Shown: positions 33,961-43,444 of the stretch, piece after piece
Layout of the letters: every line of letters starts with the position of its first letter
Numbering within the stretch: position 1 is the first letter of the stretch
Source: DASZQY01 sp036511595
GTDB lineage: Bacteria > Pseudomonadota > Alphaproteobacteria > Rhizobiales > Kaistiaceae
Direction: 5' to 3'
NCBI GenBank assembly: GCA_036511595.1
Contig: DATCBY010000045.1
Location: 1-64,000 of the forward strand
DNA: 64,000 bases
Position numbers and translations under genes: made by a program
Notes under the pieces: generated by a model
What the model was told of the DNA's origin: nothing
Databases searched by the model: none
The model's input: the letters and a program-made list of their open reading frames with translations, nothing else

Positions 33961-34728
33961 ATGCGTGGATTGAAGGGAAAGATTGCAGCGGTTACTGGCG
34001 GCGGCTCCGGCATCGGACGCGGCGGTGCCAAGCGTTTGGCTGAGGAAGGCTGCAGCGTTGCGGTCATGGATTGGAACGAGGCGGCAGCAGTTTCAGTCGC
34101 CCGCGAAATCACCGATGCCGGCGGTCGTGCGGTTTCCATACACGTCGATGTCTCCGAGGAAGGTCAGGTCGAGGCGGCGTTCAAGCGCGTCGTCAAGGAA
34201 TTCGGCTGTCTCGATATTCTGGTTTCGAATGCCGGCATCTTTTCCGCCGAGCGCGACGGGAAGGTCGGCGTCCTGCCGAAATCCGTCTGGGACGAGATCG
34301 TCGGCGTCAACCTCACCGGCATGTATCTCGCGTGCAAGCATGGCATCAACGCCATCCGCGCGACCTCAAAGAAAGGGTGCGTGGTTATCACCGGCTCACC
34401 GACCGGCATGTTCGGGGTCACCCCACAGAGCATCGCCTATAGTTCGAGCAAGGGCGGCGTACATGGCATGGCGCGCGTCATGGCAGTTGACTATGCGCCC
34501 GAAGGCATTCGCGTGAACGTCGTCGTACCGGGCTTCACGTTGTCGCCCATCGTTGCCGAACTGGTCGCCGATCCGGCCGTATACGAGCCGCTGGTGGCGT
34601 CCATCCCATTGAAGCGCGGCGCCCAACCGGAAGAAATGTCCGGCGCCATCGCCTTCCTGGCGTCCGACGACGCTTCGTACATGACAGGTTCGATTGTGAT
34701 GGTGGACGGGGGGCTCACCGCCGTTTGA
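33961..34728 (+). CDS. SDR-family NAD(P)-dependent oxidoreductase
   Basis: Short-chain dehydrogenase, 255 aa: TGGGSGIG near residue 13, Asp after beta-2 (VMDWNE), SNAG in the NAG position, Ser in ITGSPTG and YSSSK. ATG 33961 with GGAAGGG. First gene of the second rightward operon (SDR, binding protein, ATPase, permease); the cluster may import and oxidise a related sugar or sugar acid. Confidence 0.85.
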   Translation: MRGLKGKIAAVTGGGSGIGRGGAKRLAEEGCSVAVMDWNEAAAVSVAREITDAGGRAVSIHVDVSEEGQVEAAFKRVVKEFGCLDILVSNAGIFSAERDGKVGVLPKSVWDEIVGVNLTGMYLACKHGINAIRATSKKGCVVITGSPTGMFGVTPQSIAYSSSKGGVHGMARVMAVDYAPEGIRVNVVVPGFTLSPIVAELVADPAVYEPLVASIPLKRGAQPEEMSGAIAFLASDDASYMTGSIVMVDGGLTAV

Positions 34729-34776
34729 CGCGGAATAGGGGCAGTTTTCTGGATTTTGTCCAAGGGAGGGAATGTA

Positions 34777-35847
34777 ATGAAATCTAATACCGCAAAGTTG
34801 ATGATGTCCGCGGCGATCGCACTGGCTGCGTCGTTCTCGGTCGCCCGTGCCGCTGATCCGATCAAAGTCGGCATCGTTGCCCATGCTCAAGGCAATCCGT
34901 TCATCCAGCAAATCGTGGACGGGGCCCAGGCTGCTGCCAACGATCTGGGCGCCACTCTCACCGTCTCGCAGAACGCGGGCGGCGATCCGGAAGCCGAACT
35001 GAAGGCGGTTCAGGATCTCGTCAACTCGGGAGTGCAGGGTGTCGCGACCTCGGTGCCCGGCGAATCGATGGCCAAGGGCCTGAACGAAATCATCGCAAGC
35101 GGCGTGCCGATTGTGCAGTTCAACCTGCTCGGCGCGTCGGTCAACGCGCCCTACGTCGGTGAGAAGTCGACGCAGAGCGGCCGCATTCTCGGCAAGGCGA
35201 TCGTCGATAAGCTCGGCGGTGCAGGGGCCACCGGCACGGTCATCATTGGCAACTGCTTCCCGGGTTTCCCGGTTCTTGAAAATCGCGCCAAGGGCGTCAA
35301 GGAGTCGCTGGCTGCCGCTCCCGGTCTGAAGGTGCTCGGGCCGTTCGACGTGAAGGTCTCGGCCGTCGAGAACTATAATCACTGGGAGCAGCTCTACGCC
35401 GCCAACCCGGACGCCAAGGCTTTGGTCGGCCTTTGCGCGCCGGACGTCGCCAGCCTCGGCAAGCTCAATGCCGCGAACGGCGACAAGTTCATTGCCGGCG
35501 GCTACGACCTGACCGCGGAAAACCTGGCCGCGATCAAGGGCGGCCACGCATACATAACGCTCGGCCAGAGCGCCTTCGTGCAGGGCTACCTGCCGATCGC
35601 GATCCTCATCAACGCCATCAAGTCGAAGACGGTTCCGGGCCCGGGCTTCTACAATTCCGGTACGCAGATGGTGACCGCGACCAGCGTCGACATGGGCAAC
35701 AGTCTGCCAGCCGTCACGTATGACCAGGCGCAAACGATGGCAGGCGACCCGAAGTCGACTGCCGACTATTACAAGGCGTGGACGAAGACGCTGACCCCGG
35801 ACCTACTCGGCAAGGCGCCCGCGCCGGTCTCGGCCGAAGGCGAATAG
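34777..35847 (+). CDS. Ribose-type sugar ABC transporter substrate-binding protein, no. 2
   Basis: 356 aa Peripla_BP_4 protein. Signal peptide with SVARA|AD cleavage-like site; mature start IKVGIVAHAQGNPFIQQIVDGAQAAA is typical of RbsB-like proteins, with VQDLVNSGVQGVATS following. ATG 34777 has GGGAGGG. It differs clearly from binding protein no. 1, so the two transporters probably recognise different ligands. A hairpin follows at 35878. Confidence 0.87.
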   Translation: MKSNTAKLMMSAAIALAASFSVARAADPIKVGIVAHAQGNPFIQQIVDGAQAAANDLGATLTVSQNAGGDPEAELKAVQDLVNSGVQGVATSVPGESMAKGLNEIIASGVPIVQFNLLGASVNAPYVGEKSTQSGRILGKAIVDKLGGAGATGTVIIGNCFPGFPVLENRAKGVKESLAAAPGLKVLGPFDVKVSAVENYNHWEQLYAANPDAKALVGLCAPDVASLGKLNAANGDKFIAGGYDLTAENLAAIKGGHAYITLGQSAFVQGYLPIAILINAIKSKTVPGPGFYNSGTQMVTATSVDMGNSLPAVTYDQAQTMAGDPKSTADYYKAWTKTLTPDLLGKAPAPVSAEGE

Positions 35848-35877
35848 CTCGTTGTCGGATGGGAAATGGACTATGAG

Positions 35878-35906
35878 AGGGGCGGCCATTCGGTCGCCCC
35901 TTTTCT
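35878..35906 (+). terminator. Intrinsic terminator/attenuator after binding protein no. 2
   Basis: 7-bp GC stem (35878-35884 with 35895-35901), extendable to about 10 bp with one G-T pair, 4-nt loop, then TTTTCT. Lies between binding-protein stop and the ATPase start at 35910. Confidence 0.72.
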
Positions 35907-35909
35907 GCA

Positions 35910-37463
35910 ATGAATGACGGTGCCCCTCTCGTTTCGGTTCGTCACCTCGCCAAGCGTTATGGCGGCGTGGTCGCCATTGCGGACATGAGCCTCGACGTCT
36001 CGCCGGGTGCGATTCACGCGGTCGTTGGCGAGAATGGCGCCGGCAAATCGACATTGATGAAGATCCTTGCCGGGGTCGTGCCGCCGGACGCCGGCAAGAT
36101 CCTCTTCGATGGCGAAGAGATCGAGCATAGCTCGCCGCAGGCGGCGCGGCGGCGCGGCATCGGCATCGTCTACCAGGAACTCAGTCTTTTCCCCCAGCGC
36201 TCCGTTCTGGCCAACCTGTTCGTCAATCGCGAGCCGGTGCGGGGCGGCTTTGTCTCCACGCGCGTCATGGAAGACGAGAGCCGCGACATGCTCGATCGCC
36301 TCGGCCTGAGCGTCGATGTCCATGCGCTGGTCGGTTCGCTGACGATCGGCGAGCAGCAGCTGGTCGAGCTCTGCCGCGTCTTGTTGGAAGCGCCGCGCCT
36401 TCTCATTCTCGACGAGCCCAATTCCGCCCTCAGTCAGCGAGAGACGGAGCGGCTGTTCGCGATTTTGAAGAGTCTGTCGGCGCGGGGAACGACCGTCCTC
36501 TACGTGTCGCATCGCCTGGAAGAGGTCTTTGCCATTTCCGATCGCGTCACCGTCACACGCAACGGGCGCGACGTTTTCACAGCCAACATCGGCGAACTGA
36601 CCATCCCCGCAGTAATCGAGGGCATGATCGGCGTGCATCAGGAAGAACTCTTTCCGCCACCTCTGCCGGCACGGGCGGATGGATCCTCGAAGGAGCTTTC
36701 CGTTTCCGGCCTTAGCTCGCCACAGCTTCGCGAGATCAATCTTTCGGCGCGAGCGGGCGACATTGTCGGCCTCGCCGGCCTTGAAGGTTCTGGCGTCGCC
36801 GACCTTCTGGCGATTCTGTTTGGGACCGAAAAGGCGCGGTCCGGCGCGGTCCGCTACCCCGATGGCCGCGGCTTGCCACGCAACCCAACCGACGCCGCCC
36901 GCCGCGGCATTTGCATGGTTCCGGGCGACCGACGGCGAAACGGCTTGATGCTCGACAAGAGCATCCTGTTCAACATCAGTCAGGTGATCTTTGGTGCGCA
37001 GAAGGGCGCGCTGTCCTGGTACAGCCAGAGGCTGGCGCGCGAACGCGCCAACCGGCAGATCGCCCAGCTTCGCATCAAGGCGAACTCCGCCGCTTCGCTC
37101 GCCAATGAGCTTTCCGGCGGCAACCAGCAGAAGATAGTGATCGGCAAGTGGCTTGAGATCGGCCCGCAGGTTTTTCTGCTTGACGATCCCACTCGTGGCG
37201 TCGACGTCGGCGCCAAGCGTGAGATTTATGCGCTCATTCGTGAGATGGCGGCGGCCGGAGGCATTGTGTTGTTGAGTTCGACCGAACTCCCGGAGCTGAT
37301 CGGCCTTTGCGATCGCGTGCTCGTCCTCTATCGCGGCAGGCTGGCCGGCGAGCTGAAAGGTGAGAGCGTCACCAGCCGCGCGCTTCTCCATCTGATTAAC
37401 ACGGGGCTGCTGGAGCCGGCAGAGACCATCCCCCGGGAATCCATGGCAGAGCGCCTCCAATGA
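35910..37463 (+). CDS. Ribose-type sugar ABC transporter ATPase, no. 2 (two ABC domains)
   Basis: 517 aa. Domain 1: Walker A GENGAGKST near residue 36, Walker B LILDEPNSALSQRE. Domain 2: degenerate Walker A (GLEGSGVADLL), LSGGNQQKI and LLDDPTRGVDVG. ATG 35910 lies directly in the T-rich end of the preceding hairpin and no Shine-Dalgarno-like sequence is visible, so translation initiation may be weak or depend on RNA structure. Its stop overlaps the permease start (ATGA). Confidence 0.88.
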   Translation: MNDGAPLVSVRHLAKRYGGVVAIADMSLDVSPGAIHAVVGENGAGKSTLMKILAGVVPPDAGKILFDGEEIEHSSPQAARRRGIGIVYQELSLFPQRSVLANLFVNREPVRGGFVSTRVMEDESRDMLDRLGLSVDVHALVGSLTIGEQQLVELCRVLLEAPRLLILDEPNSALSQRETERLFAILKSLSARGTTVLYVSHRLEEVFAISDRVTVTRNGRDVFTANIGELTIPAVIEGMIGVHQEELFPPPLPARADGSSKELSVSGLSSPQLREINLSARAGDIVGLAGLEGSGVADLLAILFGTEKARSGAVRYPDGRGLPRNPTDAARRGICMVPGDRRRNGLMLDKSILFNISQVIFGAQKGALSWYSQRLARERANRQIAQLRIKANSAASLANELSGGNQQKIVIGKWLEIGPQVFLLDDPTRGVDVGAKREIYALIREMAAAGGIVLLSSTELPELIGLCDRVLVLYRGRLAGELKGESVTSRALLHLINTGLLEPAETIPRESMAERLQ

Positions 37464-38488
37464 GCACTATAGCCCCACCACCGGCGCCTGCGGCGCGCAG
37501 TCAAAGACGCCGCGGCTTTCGCCTTCCCGATGAAATCGGCGTCATCGTCGCGCTTGTCGTGATGATGGTCTTCATCGGCGTCGCGCGGCCGCACTTCCTC
37601 AATCCGCTTAATCTGCTCACGCTTCTTGGCCACACGACCTTCCTCGGCATGCTCGCCGTCGGAATGGTCTTCCTGCTCGCAATCCGCGAGATAGACCTCT
37701 CCGTCGGCTGGATGTTCAACCTGTCCGCCGTCGGTACGGCACTGCTGATGGTTGCCGGCGTCAACCCGTGGCTAGCGGCATTCGCCGGCCTGCTGTTCGG
37801 GGCGCTGCTTGGCTTGGTCAACGGTCTGCTCGCCATCACGCTGCGCCTGCCGGCGATCATCATCACCCTCGGCACCTACTCGATGTTTCAGGGCCTGTCG
37901 CTGGTCATCGACCGCGGTCGCGCCGTCGTGCCGCCGGACCAGTCGACCAGCTATTTCACTCTCGCGTCGGAGAAGATCGCCGGCATCCTGCCGATCACCG
38001 GTGCGGTTTTTCTGACGCTTGCCATCGTCATGCATTTCGTTCTGCACCGGACGCGGTTCGGCTATCGGGTACAAGCGGTCGGCAGCAATCCAGAAGCCGC
38101 GGCGCTTGCCGGCATCTCCAACGCAACGGTGCGGCTGCAGACGCTCTGCCTGATGGGAGCAATCTGTGGACTCTCCGGCGCCCTCTACGTCGGCTTCCGC
38201 GGCGCCATAGATCCAAACGAGGGGTCGGATTTCGTCCTGGCGGTGGTCGCCGCCGTCATCATCGGAGGCACGCCCCTGTCGGGTGGCGCCGGGACCGTCA
38301 TCGGCGCCGTCATCGGCATGCTCATCATTCAGGTTATATCGAGCGGCCTGATTTTCTTCGGCATCGACGCGACATGGAGCACTTTCGTCACCGGCGCCGT
38401 GATCGTGATCGCCGTGTCTCTCGATCAGTTCGTCAAATACCAGCGTACCCGTCGGCTGCAAAGGCTGAAGGAGCGGGCGTCGGCCTAG
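37460..38488 (+). CDS. Ribose-type sugar ABC transporter permease, no. 2
   Basis: 342 aa RbsC-like permease with 8-10 membrane segments; conserved LLAIREIDLSVGWMFNLSA and VVAAVIIGGTPLSGGAGTV. ATG 37460 overlaps the ATPase stop. Its TAG stop shares a CTAG with the stop of the convergent dehydratase gene (38485-38488). Confidence 0.88.
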   Translation: MSTIAPPPAPAARSQRRRGFRLPDEIGVIVALVVMMVFIGVARPHFLNPLNLLTLLGHTTFLGMLAVGMVFLLAIREIDLSVGWMFNLSAVGTALLMVAGVNPWLAAFAGLLFGALLGLVNGLLAITLRLPAIIITLGTYSMFQGLSLVIDRGRAVVPPDQSTSYFTLASEKIAGILPITGAVFLTLAIVMHFVLHRTRFGYRVQAVGSNPEAAALAGISNATVRLQTLCLMGAICGLSGALYVGFRGAIDPNEGSDFVLAVVAAVIIGGTPLSGGAGTVIGAVIGMLIIQVISSGLIFFGIDATWSTFVTGAVIVIAVSLDQFVKYQRTRRLQRLKERASA

Positions 38489-39663
38489 TTGATGGCGCTG
38501 CTGCCCTGGGCGCTGGCCTGGCGCGGCGTGACGCCCGCGATCTTGCCGTCGACGCGGTAGGTGGCGATTACCGCCGGGTCGAGCTCAAGCCCGAAGCCCG
38601 GACCCTGGGGCAGTGGATACCATCCTGCCTTGAACGGAGCGCGGTTTGCCATGAGGCGGTAGAACAACGGATCGCGGTCTGGGTGGAAGGTCTCCATGTA
38701 GGTGCCGTGCGCGATGGAGGCGAGCAGGTGCGCAGAAATCTGAGGCTCCTCATGGTGGCCCATCTCGACGTTGAAGGCCGACGCGAGAGCAGCGACCCGC
38801 CGCCACTCCGTCGGTCCTCCGCCCCAACTGGCGTCGAAGTTGCAGACATCGATGGCGCCCGACATCATAAGATCGCGGCAGCCGGCGCGGCTGATTTCGC
38901 TTTGGCCCGCGCAGATCGGGATGCCGGTCATCACCCGCGCGGACGCCATGTCGAGGCGGTCGCTGTACCAGCGCACCGGTTCTTCGAACCAGCGGATGTT
39001 GTCACCCTCGACCAGGCGCGAGAACTCCACCGCCTGGCGCAACGTGTAACCCTGGTTGGCGTCGACGGTCAGGACAAAGTCGTCGCCGACGGCGGCCCGG
39101 GCCGTCTTCACCCGTTCGGCGTCTTCCTTCGGCGTGCGGCCGCCGACCTTGAACTTGCAGCCGGCGTAACCGTTGTCGCGAATCCATTCCATCTCGCGGC
39201 CAAAGTCGGCAAGGGTCTTGCCTTCCTCGTAATAGCCGGCGATGCAAATGACCTGCAGCCTGTCCCGGAAGCCACCCCAGATTTTATACAGCGGCACGTT
39301 CAGCGCCTTGCCGACGGTGTCCCAGATGACGCTGTCGACAAGCGCCTGCGCGCACATGGCGAGCTTGCGGTCGCGCAGGATGTTGTAGCTTGGCTTCCGC
39401 ATCGCTTCCCAGCAGCCCTCGACGTTGAACGCATCCATGCCAATGAGTTTGGGGGCTATCTCCTTTTCGACGATGCCGACCACTTCCGCTTGCGTTTCGA
39501 ACTCGTCGCCGTTGTAGCACTCACCAATGACGCCCTCCTTGGTGTAGAGGCGGGTGATGATCGTGCACCGGTGCGTCATGAAATAGTTACTGCCGCGGAA
39601 TGTGCGGGGCAGGGGCATCGACAGGGGAATACACTCAATCCTCTCGATCGTCAGACTCGACAT
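38485..39663 (-). CDS. Enolase-superfamily dehydratase/racemase, no. 3
   Basis: 392 aa, mandelate-racemase-type barrel: KFKVGG (KxK acid/base), metal ligands in LTVDANQGY, WFEEPV and CAGQSE, and His in MGHHEEPQ. The KxK plus His arrangement suits racemase or dehydratase chemistry on a hydroxy acid. ATG 39663 with GGAGGG; the longer upstream frame overlaps the LacI-2 operator and is not coding-like. Monocistronic, between permease no. 2 and the LacI-2 gene. Confidence 0.85.
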   Translation of the reverse strand: MSSLTIERIECIPLSMPLPRTFRGSNYFMTHRCTIITRLYTKEGVIGECYNGDEFETQAEVVGIVEKEIAPKLIGMDAFNVEGCWEAMRKPSYNILRDRKLAMCAQALVDSVIWDTVGKALNVPLYKIWGGFRDRLQVICIAGYYEEGKTLADFGREMEWIRDNGYAGCKFKVGGRTPKEDAERVKTARAAVGDDFVLTVDANQGYTLRQAVEFSRLVEGDNIRWFEEPVRWYSDRLDMASARVMTGIPICAGQSEISRAGCRDLMMSGAIDVCNFDASWGGGPTEWRRVAALASAFNVEMGHHEEPQISAHLLASIAHGTYMETFHPDRDPLFYRLMANRAPFKAGWYPLPQGPGFGLELDPAVIATYRVDGKIAGVTPRQASAQGSSAIN

Positions 39664-39679
39664 CGCAACGCCCTCCGCA

Positions 39680-39697
39680 TGAAATCGTTTCCAAAAT
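39680..39697. promoter_or_regulatory. LacI-2 type operator
   Basis: Minus strand reads ATTTTGGAAACGATTTCA with half-sites TGGAA and TTTCA. It is 17 nt upstream of the dehydratase start and 225 nt upstream of the LacI-2 start, so it may serve both genes. Confidence 0.65.
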
Positions 39698-39921
39698 CTA
39701 CGGCAGACCCCGGCGAGCGTCAAGATAAATGGCTGTTTCCGGCCGTTCTCGGCTAATCGCCCGGCTCCTTGGTTCATGGCGTCGCGTGCGGGGACTTGCC
39801 GGCGAGCGCGGTAACCGAGACCTCGCAATTTGCTCCGTCAAACCCGTTCACCGCGTTGAGTTTGGCCGGCTGGCGGGCTACGCCTTGGGCATGATCGCTT
39901 TGTCGGCATTGAAAGCGTGGC

Positions 39922-40971
39922 ATGCCCCAGGATTTTGAACGTTCCGCCACAATCCGCGACGTCGCTGCCGTTTCGGGTGTTTCCGTCGGAACCGTTTCAC
40001 GCAGCCTGAATGCGCCGGAAACCGTGCGACCCGTGACACTGGAAAAGGTGCGTGCAGCGATTCAGGAACTTGGCTTCCGTCCCGATGCGCGAGCGCAGAA
40101 CATGCGGCGGCGCAATACGATGACGATCGGTTTCATCGTCAACGACATCCTCAATCCCGTCCACGCCATGGTCTTCAAGGGCGCCGAGGCGGAACTCCGC
40201 GAGAGCGGCTACTCGCTTCATCTCATCAACACCGGCGGCAAGGCGCGGCAAGAAGCGGAGGCGATCGAACTCCTCCAGCACGGTCGCGTCGACGGGCTGC
40301 TGATGACGATCAACAGCGAACAAGATCCTCGCTGTATCGAGCGGCTGGAGAAGCTCCGCGTTCCCTCGGTGCTGCTCGACCGCGAGATTGCTCTGGAGAC
40401 GGACGCTGTTCGTACCGACCATGCCTGGGGTATGGAGCAGGCGATCAGCTATCTGCTCGACCTTGGCCATCGCCGCATCGGTTTGATAACCGCCGGGACC
40501 GAGATCCTGCCCGGCCGCGAGCGCATTCGCGGTTTCACCAACGCGTTTGTCGGTCGCGGCATGCCGGTTCCAACCGAGCTTATCCGGTCGCAGAGTCTGT
40601 CCGCTGATTTCGGCTTCCGCGAGACTGTGTCGTTCCTGCGTTCGCCCGACCGCCCGACCGCGCTGGTCGCCGGCGGCAATCAGTTGCTGGTTGGCGTCCT
40701 GCGCGCCATCGAGCAGCAGGGCGTTTCGATCCCGCGCGACCTCTCACTGGTAACGTGCGACCGCACCGATCTTGCAAGCGTGTATCCGGGCTCGATCACC
40801 GCCATCGACCGCGACATTCCGGAAATCGGCAGGACCGCTGCGCAGCTACTGCTTGAGCGCATCAACGGTCCGGCAAATTGGCCGGCACGCAGTGTCATGC
40901 TGCCAACGCGCCTGGTGCTCGGCAAGTCCTGCGCGCCAGCGGGGGCGGTACGTCTGGCGGCAACCGCGTGA
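39922..40971 (+). CDS. LacI-family transcriptional regulator (LacI-2)
   Basis: 349 aa: helix-turn-helix ATIRDVAAVSGVSVGTVSRSLN, hinge FRPDARAQNMRR, sensor domain starting TIGFIVNDILNPVHAMV and ending with LVTCDRTDLASVYPG. ATG 39922. The same palindromic motif occurs near its own promoter region and at three other transcription-unit starts of module 2 (26943, 27122, 33906), so it is the likely regulator of that module. It ends 3 nt before the convergent E1-like gene. Confidence 0.88.
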   Translation: MPQDFERSATIRDVAAVSGVSVGTVSRSLNAPETVRPVTLEKVRAAIQELGFRPDARAQNMRRRNTMTIGFIVNDILNPVHAMVFKGAEAELRESGYSLHLINTGGKARQEAEAIELLQHGRVDGLLMTINSEQDPRCIERLEKLRVPSVLLDREIALETDAVRTDHAWGMEQAISYLLDLGHRRIGLITAGTEILPGRERIRGFTNAFVGRGMPVPTELIRSQSLSADFGFRETVSFLRSPDRPTALVAGGNQLLVGVLRAIEQQGVSIPRDLSLVTCDRTDLASVYPGSITAIDRDIPEIGRTAAQLLLERINGPANWPARSVMLPTRLVLGKSCAPAGAVRLAATA

Positions 40972-40974
40972 GCC

Positions 40975-43365
40975 TCAAGAGGCGGCGCGCAGATGCCTGA
41001 TCGGACGGCCCGGCGCTATCGTCTGCGCCGCGCTGACGATCGCCTGGGTGTCGATGCCATAGTGGTGATAGAGGTCGGCGATCGTGCCGGTCTGGCCGAA
41101 ATGCTCGACGCCCAGCGACCGGGTGCGATGCCCGAAGACCGAGCCGAACCAGGCGAGCGTCGCCGGGTGTCCATCGAGAACGGTGATCAGCGCCGCCTGC
41201 CTTGGCACCCTGGCCAGCAGCCGCTCGACGTGGCTTTGCGCGGTCGCGCCGCGCTCGCGCGCGCGGCTGGCCGCGGTCCACCCGGCGTTGAGCCGGTCGG
41301 CGGAGGTTACCGCAAGCAACCCGACGTCGCGCCGGTCTTCCGCCATCAGCCCGATCGCCGCGATCGCTTCGGGAGCAACCGCGCCGGTGTAGGCGACGAC
41401 CACTTCGGCGTTCGGCCCGGGCTCGCGCTGCCAGTATCCGCCGTTGACGATGTCGTCGGCGAGCCCGGGCGTCATCTGTCGCGTCGGCTGTTCGATGCTT
41501 CGCGTCGTCAGGCGGAGATAGACCGAACCGCCGACCGTGTCGCGCAGCCAGGTCGTGGCGTCGGGCTCGCCTTCTCCTGAGCGCTGCATGTAGTCGAACG
41601 ACCAGCGCAAGATCGTCGCCAGTTCATCGACGAACGCCGGCTCGAAGCTGGCGAGGCCGTCCTGTGCAATGCCAATCAGCGGTGTCGCGATCGACTGGTG
41701 GGCACCGCCCTCCGGCGCGAGGCTGATGCCGGAAGGCGTTGCCACGACGATGAATCGTGCGTCCTGGTAGCAGGCATAATTCAGCGCATCGAGACCGCGC
41801 TGGATGAATGGGTCGTAGAGCGTGCCGATCGGCAAGAGGCGCTCGCCGCTGATTGAATGCGACAGGCCAAGGGCGGACAGCATGATGAAGAGGTTCATCT
41901 CCGCGATGCCGAGTTCGAAGTGCTGGCCGCGAGGCGAGAATGTCCAGTCGAACGTCGAGGGAATGCGTTCCGACTTGAAAAGATCGACCATCTCCTCGCG
42001 CGCGAAGAGGCCGCGGCGGTTCACCCATGCGCCGAGATTGGTTGACACGGTGACGTCGGGCGAAGTCGTTACGATCCGCCGGGCGAGCTCGGTTTCGCTT
42101 TTACCGATCTCATGCATCAGCAGGCCGAAGCCCTGCTGCGTCGACATTACCGGCTGCGCCGGTGTGACCAGCGCGTCGGGCACGGCGACGGCGGGCGCTA
42201 TGTGTCGCCGCGACCCGCCCTGGACGAAAGGCACCGCGGCCAGAAACGCCGCCAGCTTGTCGGTTGGCACGTCGAGGCCCTCAAATGCGTCCCACTCGTG
42301 ATCGGGCCGAACCGCCATCGCGCTCCGCAGCGTGTCGAGTTGAGCCACCGTCATCAGTCCGGCGTGATTATCCTTATGGCCGGCCAAAGGCAGGCCGAAA
42401 CCCTTGATTGTGTATGCGATGAAGCAGACCGGGCGATCGTGCTTGCGCGCCGCCTCGAACGCCTCCAGCAGCGAGGGCAGGTCGTGGCCGCCGAGATTGC
42501 TCATCAGCGCCGCGAGTTCGTCGTCGCTGCGCCGCTCGATCAGGCGCGACACCGGTCCCTGGTCGCCGAGGTCGTCGCTGAGCCGCTTCCGCCATGCGCC
42601 GCCGCGCTGGAAGGTGAGGGCCGAGTAAAGCTGGTTGGGGCAGGCATTGATCCATTCGCGCAGCTTGTCGCCTCCCGCTTCCGCAAAGGCTGCCTGCTGC
42701 AGCGATCCATATTTAAGAATGACGACATCCCAGCCGAAGTTGCGGAACATCGACTCGAACTGTGCCCAGAGGCCTTCGCGAACGACCGCGTCGAGGCTCT
42801 GGCGGTTGTAGTCGACTACCCACCAGGTGTTCTTGAGTCCGTGCTTCCATCCTTCGAGCAACGCCTCGAAGATATTGCCTTCGTCCATCTCGGCGTCGCC
42901 AACCAGCGCGACCATGCGGCCGGGTTTCGCTCCGCCACCCCATCCTTTGGCGAGCACGTAGTCCTGCACCAGCGACGAGAAAAGCGTCTGCGCCACGCCG
43001 AGGCCGACGGAGCCCGTCGAGAAATCCACGTCGTCGCTGTCTTTGGTGCGAGAGGGATAGGATTGCGCGCCCCCGTATCCGCGGAAGTCCTCCAGCTTCT
43101 CGCGCGTCTGTTTGCCGAGAAGGTACTGGATGGCGTGGAAAATCGGGCTGGCGTGTGGCTTGACGGCGACGCGGTCCTCGGGACGCAGCGCGGCGAAATA
43201 AAGCGCCGACATGATCGTCGCCAGCGAGGCCGAGGACGCCTGGTGCCCACCGACCTTCATTCCATCGCCCGATCTCAGATGATTGGCGTTGTGGATCATC
43301 CAGGTGGCGACCCAAAGCACCTTTCGCTCGAGCGCGGCGAGTATCGGCAGGCGGGGATCAGACAT
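40975..43365 (-). CDS. Homodimeric 2-oxoacid dehydrogenase E1 (AceE/MdeB-like; often annotated transketolase)
   Basis: 796 aa ThDP enzyme. N-terminal pyrophosphate domain with VGDAEMDEGNIFEALLEGWKHGLKN and VDYNRQSLD (GDx25-30N motif), central domain with FELGIAEMNLFIMLSALG (catalytic Glu), and a C-terminal domain. Layout follows AceE and MdeB (2-oxobutyrate dehydrogenase E1). In pseudomonads MdeB neighbours an Lrp-type regulator, and here an Lrp/AsnC gene is divergent. No methionine gamma-lyase, E2 or E3 gene is nearby. Probably a 2-oxoacid E1 borrowing E2/E3 from elsewhere. ATG 43365 with GGAG. Confidence 0.78.
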   Translation of the reverse strand: MSDPRLPILAALERKVLWVATWMIHNANHLRSGDGMKVGGHQASSASLATIMSALYFAALRPEDRVAVKPHASPIFHAIQYLLGKQTREKLEDFRGYGGAQSYPSRTKDSDDVDFSTGSVGLGVAQTLFSSLVQDYVLAKGWGGGAKPGRMVALVGDAEMDEGNIFEALLEGWKHGLKNTWWVVDYNRQSLDAVVREGLWAQFESMFRNFGWDVVILKYGSLQQAAFAEAGGDKLREWINACPNQLYSALTFQRGGAWRKRLSDDLGDQGPVSRLIERRSDDELAALMSNLGGHDLPSLLEAFEAARKHDRPVCFIAYTIKGFGLPLAGHKDNHAGLMTVAQLDTLRSAMAVRPDHEWDAFEGLDVPTDKLAAFLAAVPFVQGGSRRHIAPAVAVPDALVTPAQPVMSTQQGFGLLMHEIGKSETELARRIVTTSPDVTVSTNLGAWVNRRGLFAREEMVDLFKSERIPSTFDWTFSPRGQHFELGIAEMNLFIMLSALGLSHSISGERLLPIGTLYDPFIQRGLDALNYACYQDARFIVVATPSGISLAPEGGAHQSIATPLIGIAQDGLASFEPAFVDELATILRWSFDYMQRSGEGEPDATTWLRDTVGGSVYLRLTTRSIEQPTRQMTPGLADDIVNGGYWQREPGPNAEVVVAYTGAVAPEAIAAIGLMAEDRRDVGLLAVTSADRLNAGWTAASRARERGATAQSHVERLLARVPRQAALITVLDGHPATLAWFGSVFGHRTRSLGVEHFGQTGTIADLYHHYGIDTQAIVSAAQTIAPGRPIRHLRAAS

Positions 43366-43444
43366 TGGCGCGCTCCAATCTTCGAATCGAAGCTACGCCG
43401 ATGCCTTTGGCGCTGGGAACTAAACGAGGCTTGCAATAAGACCG

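Noticed and set aside
35871..37460. 529-codon open frame on the minus strand
   Set aside because: Exact antisense of the two-domain sugar ATPase; all family motifs are on the plus strand.
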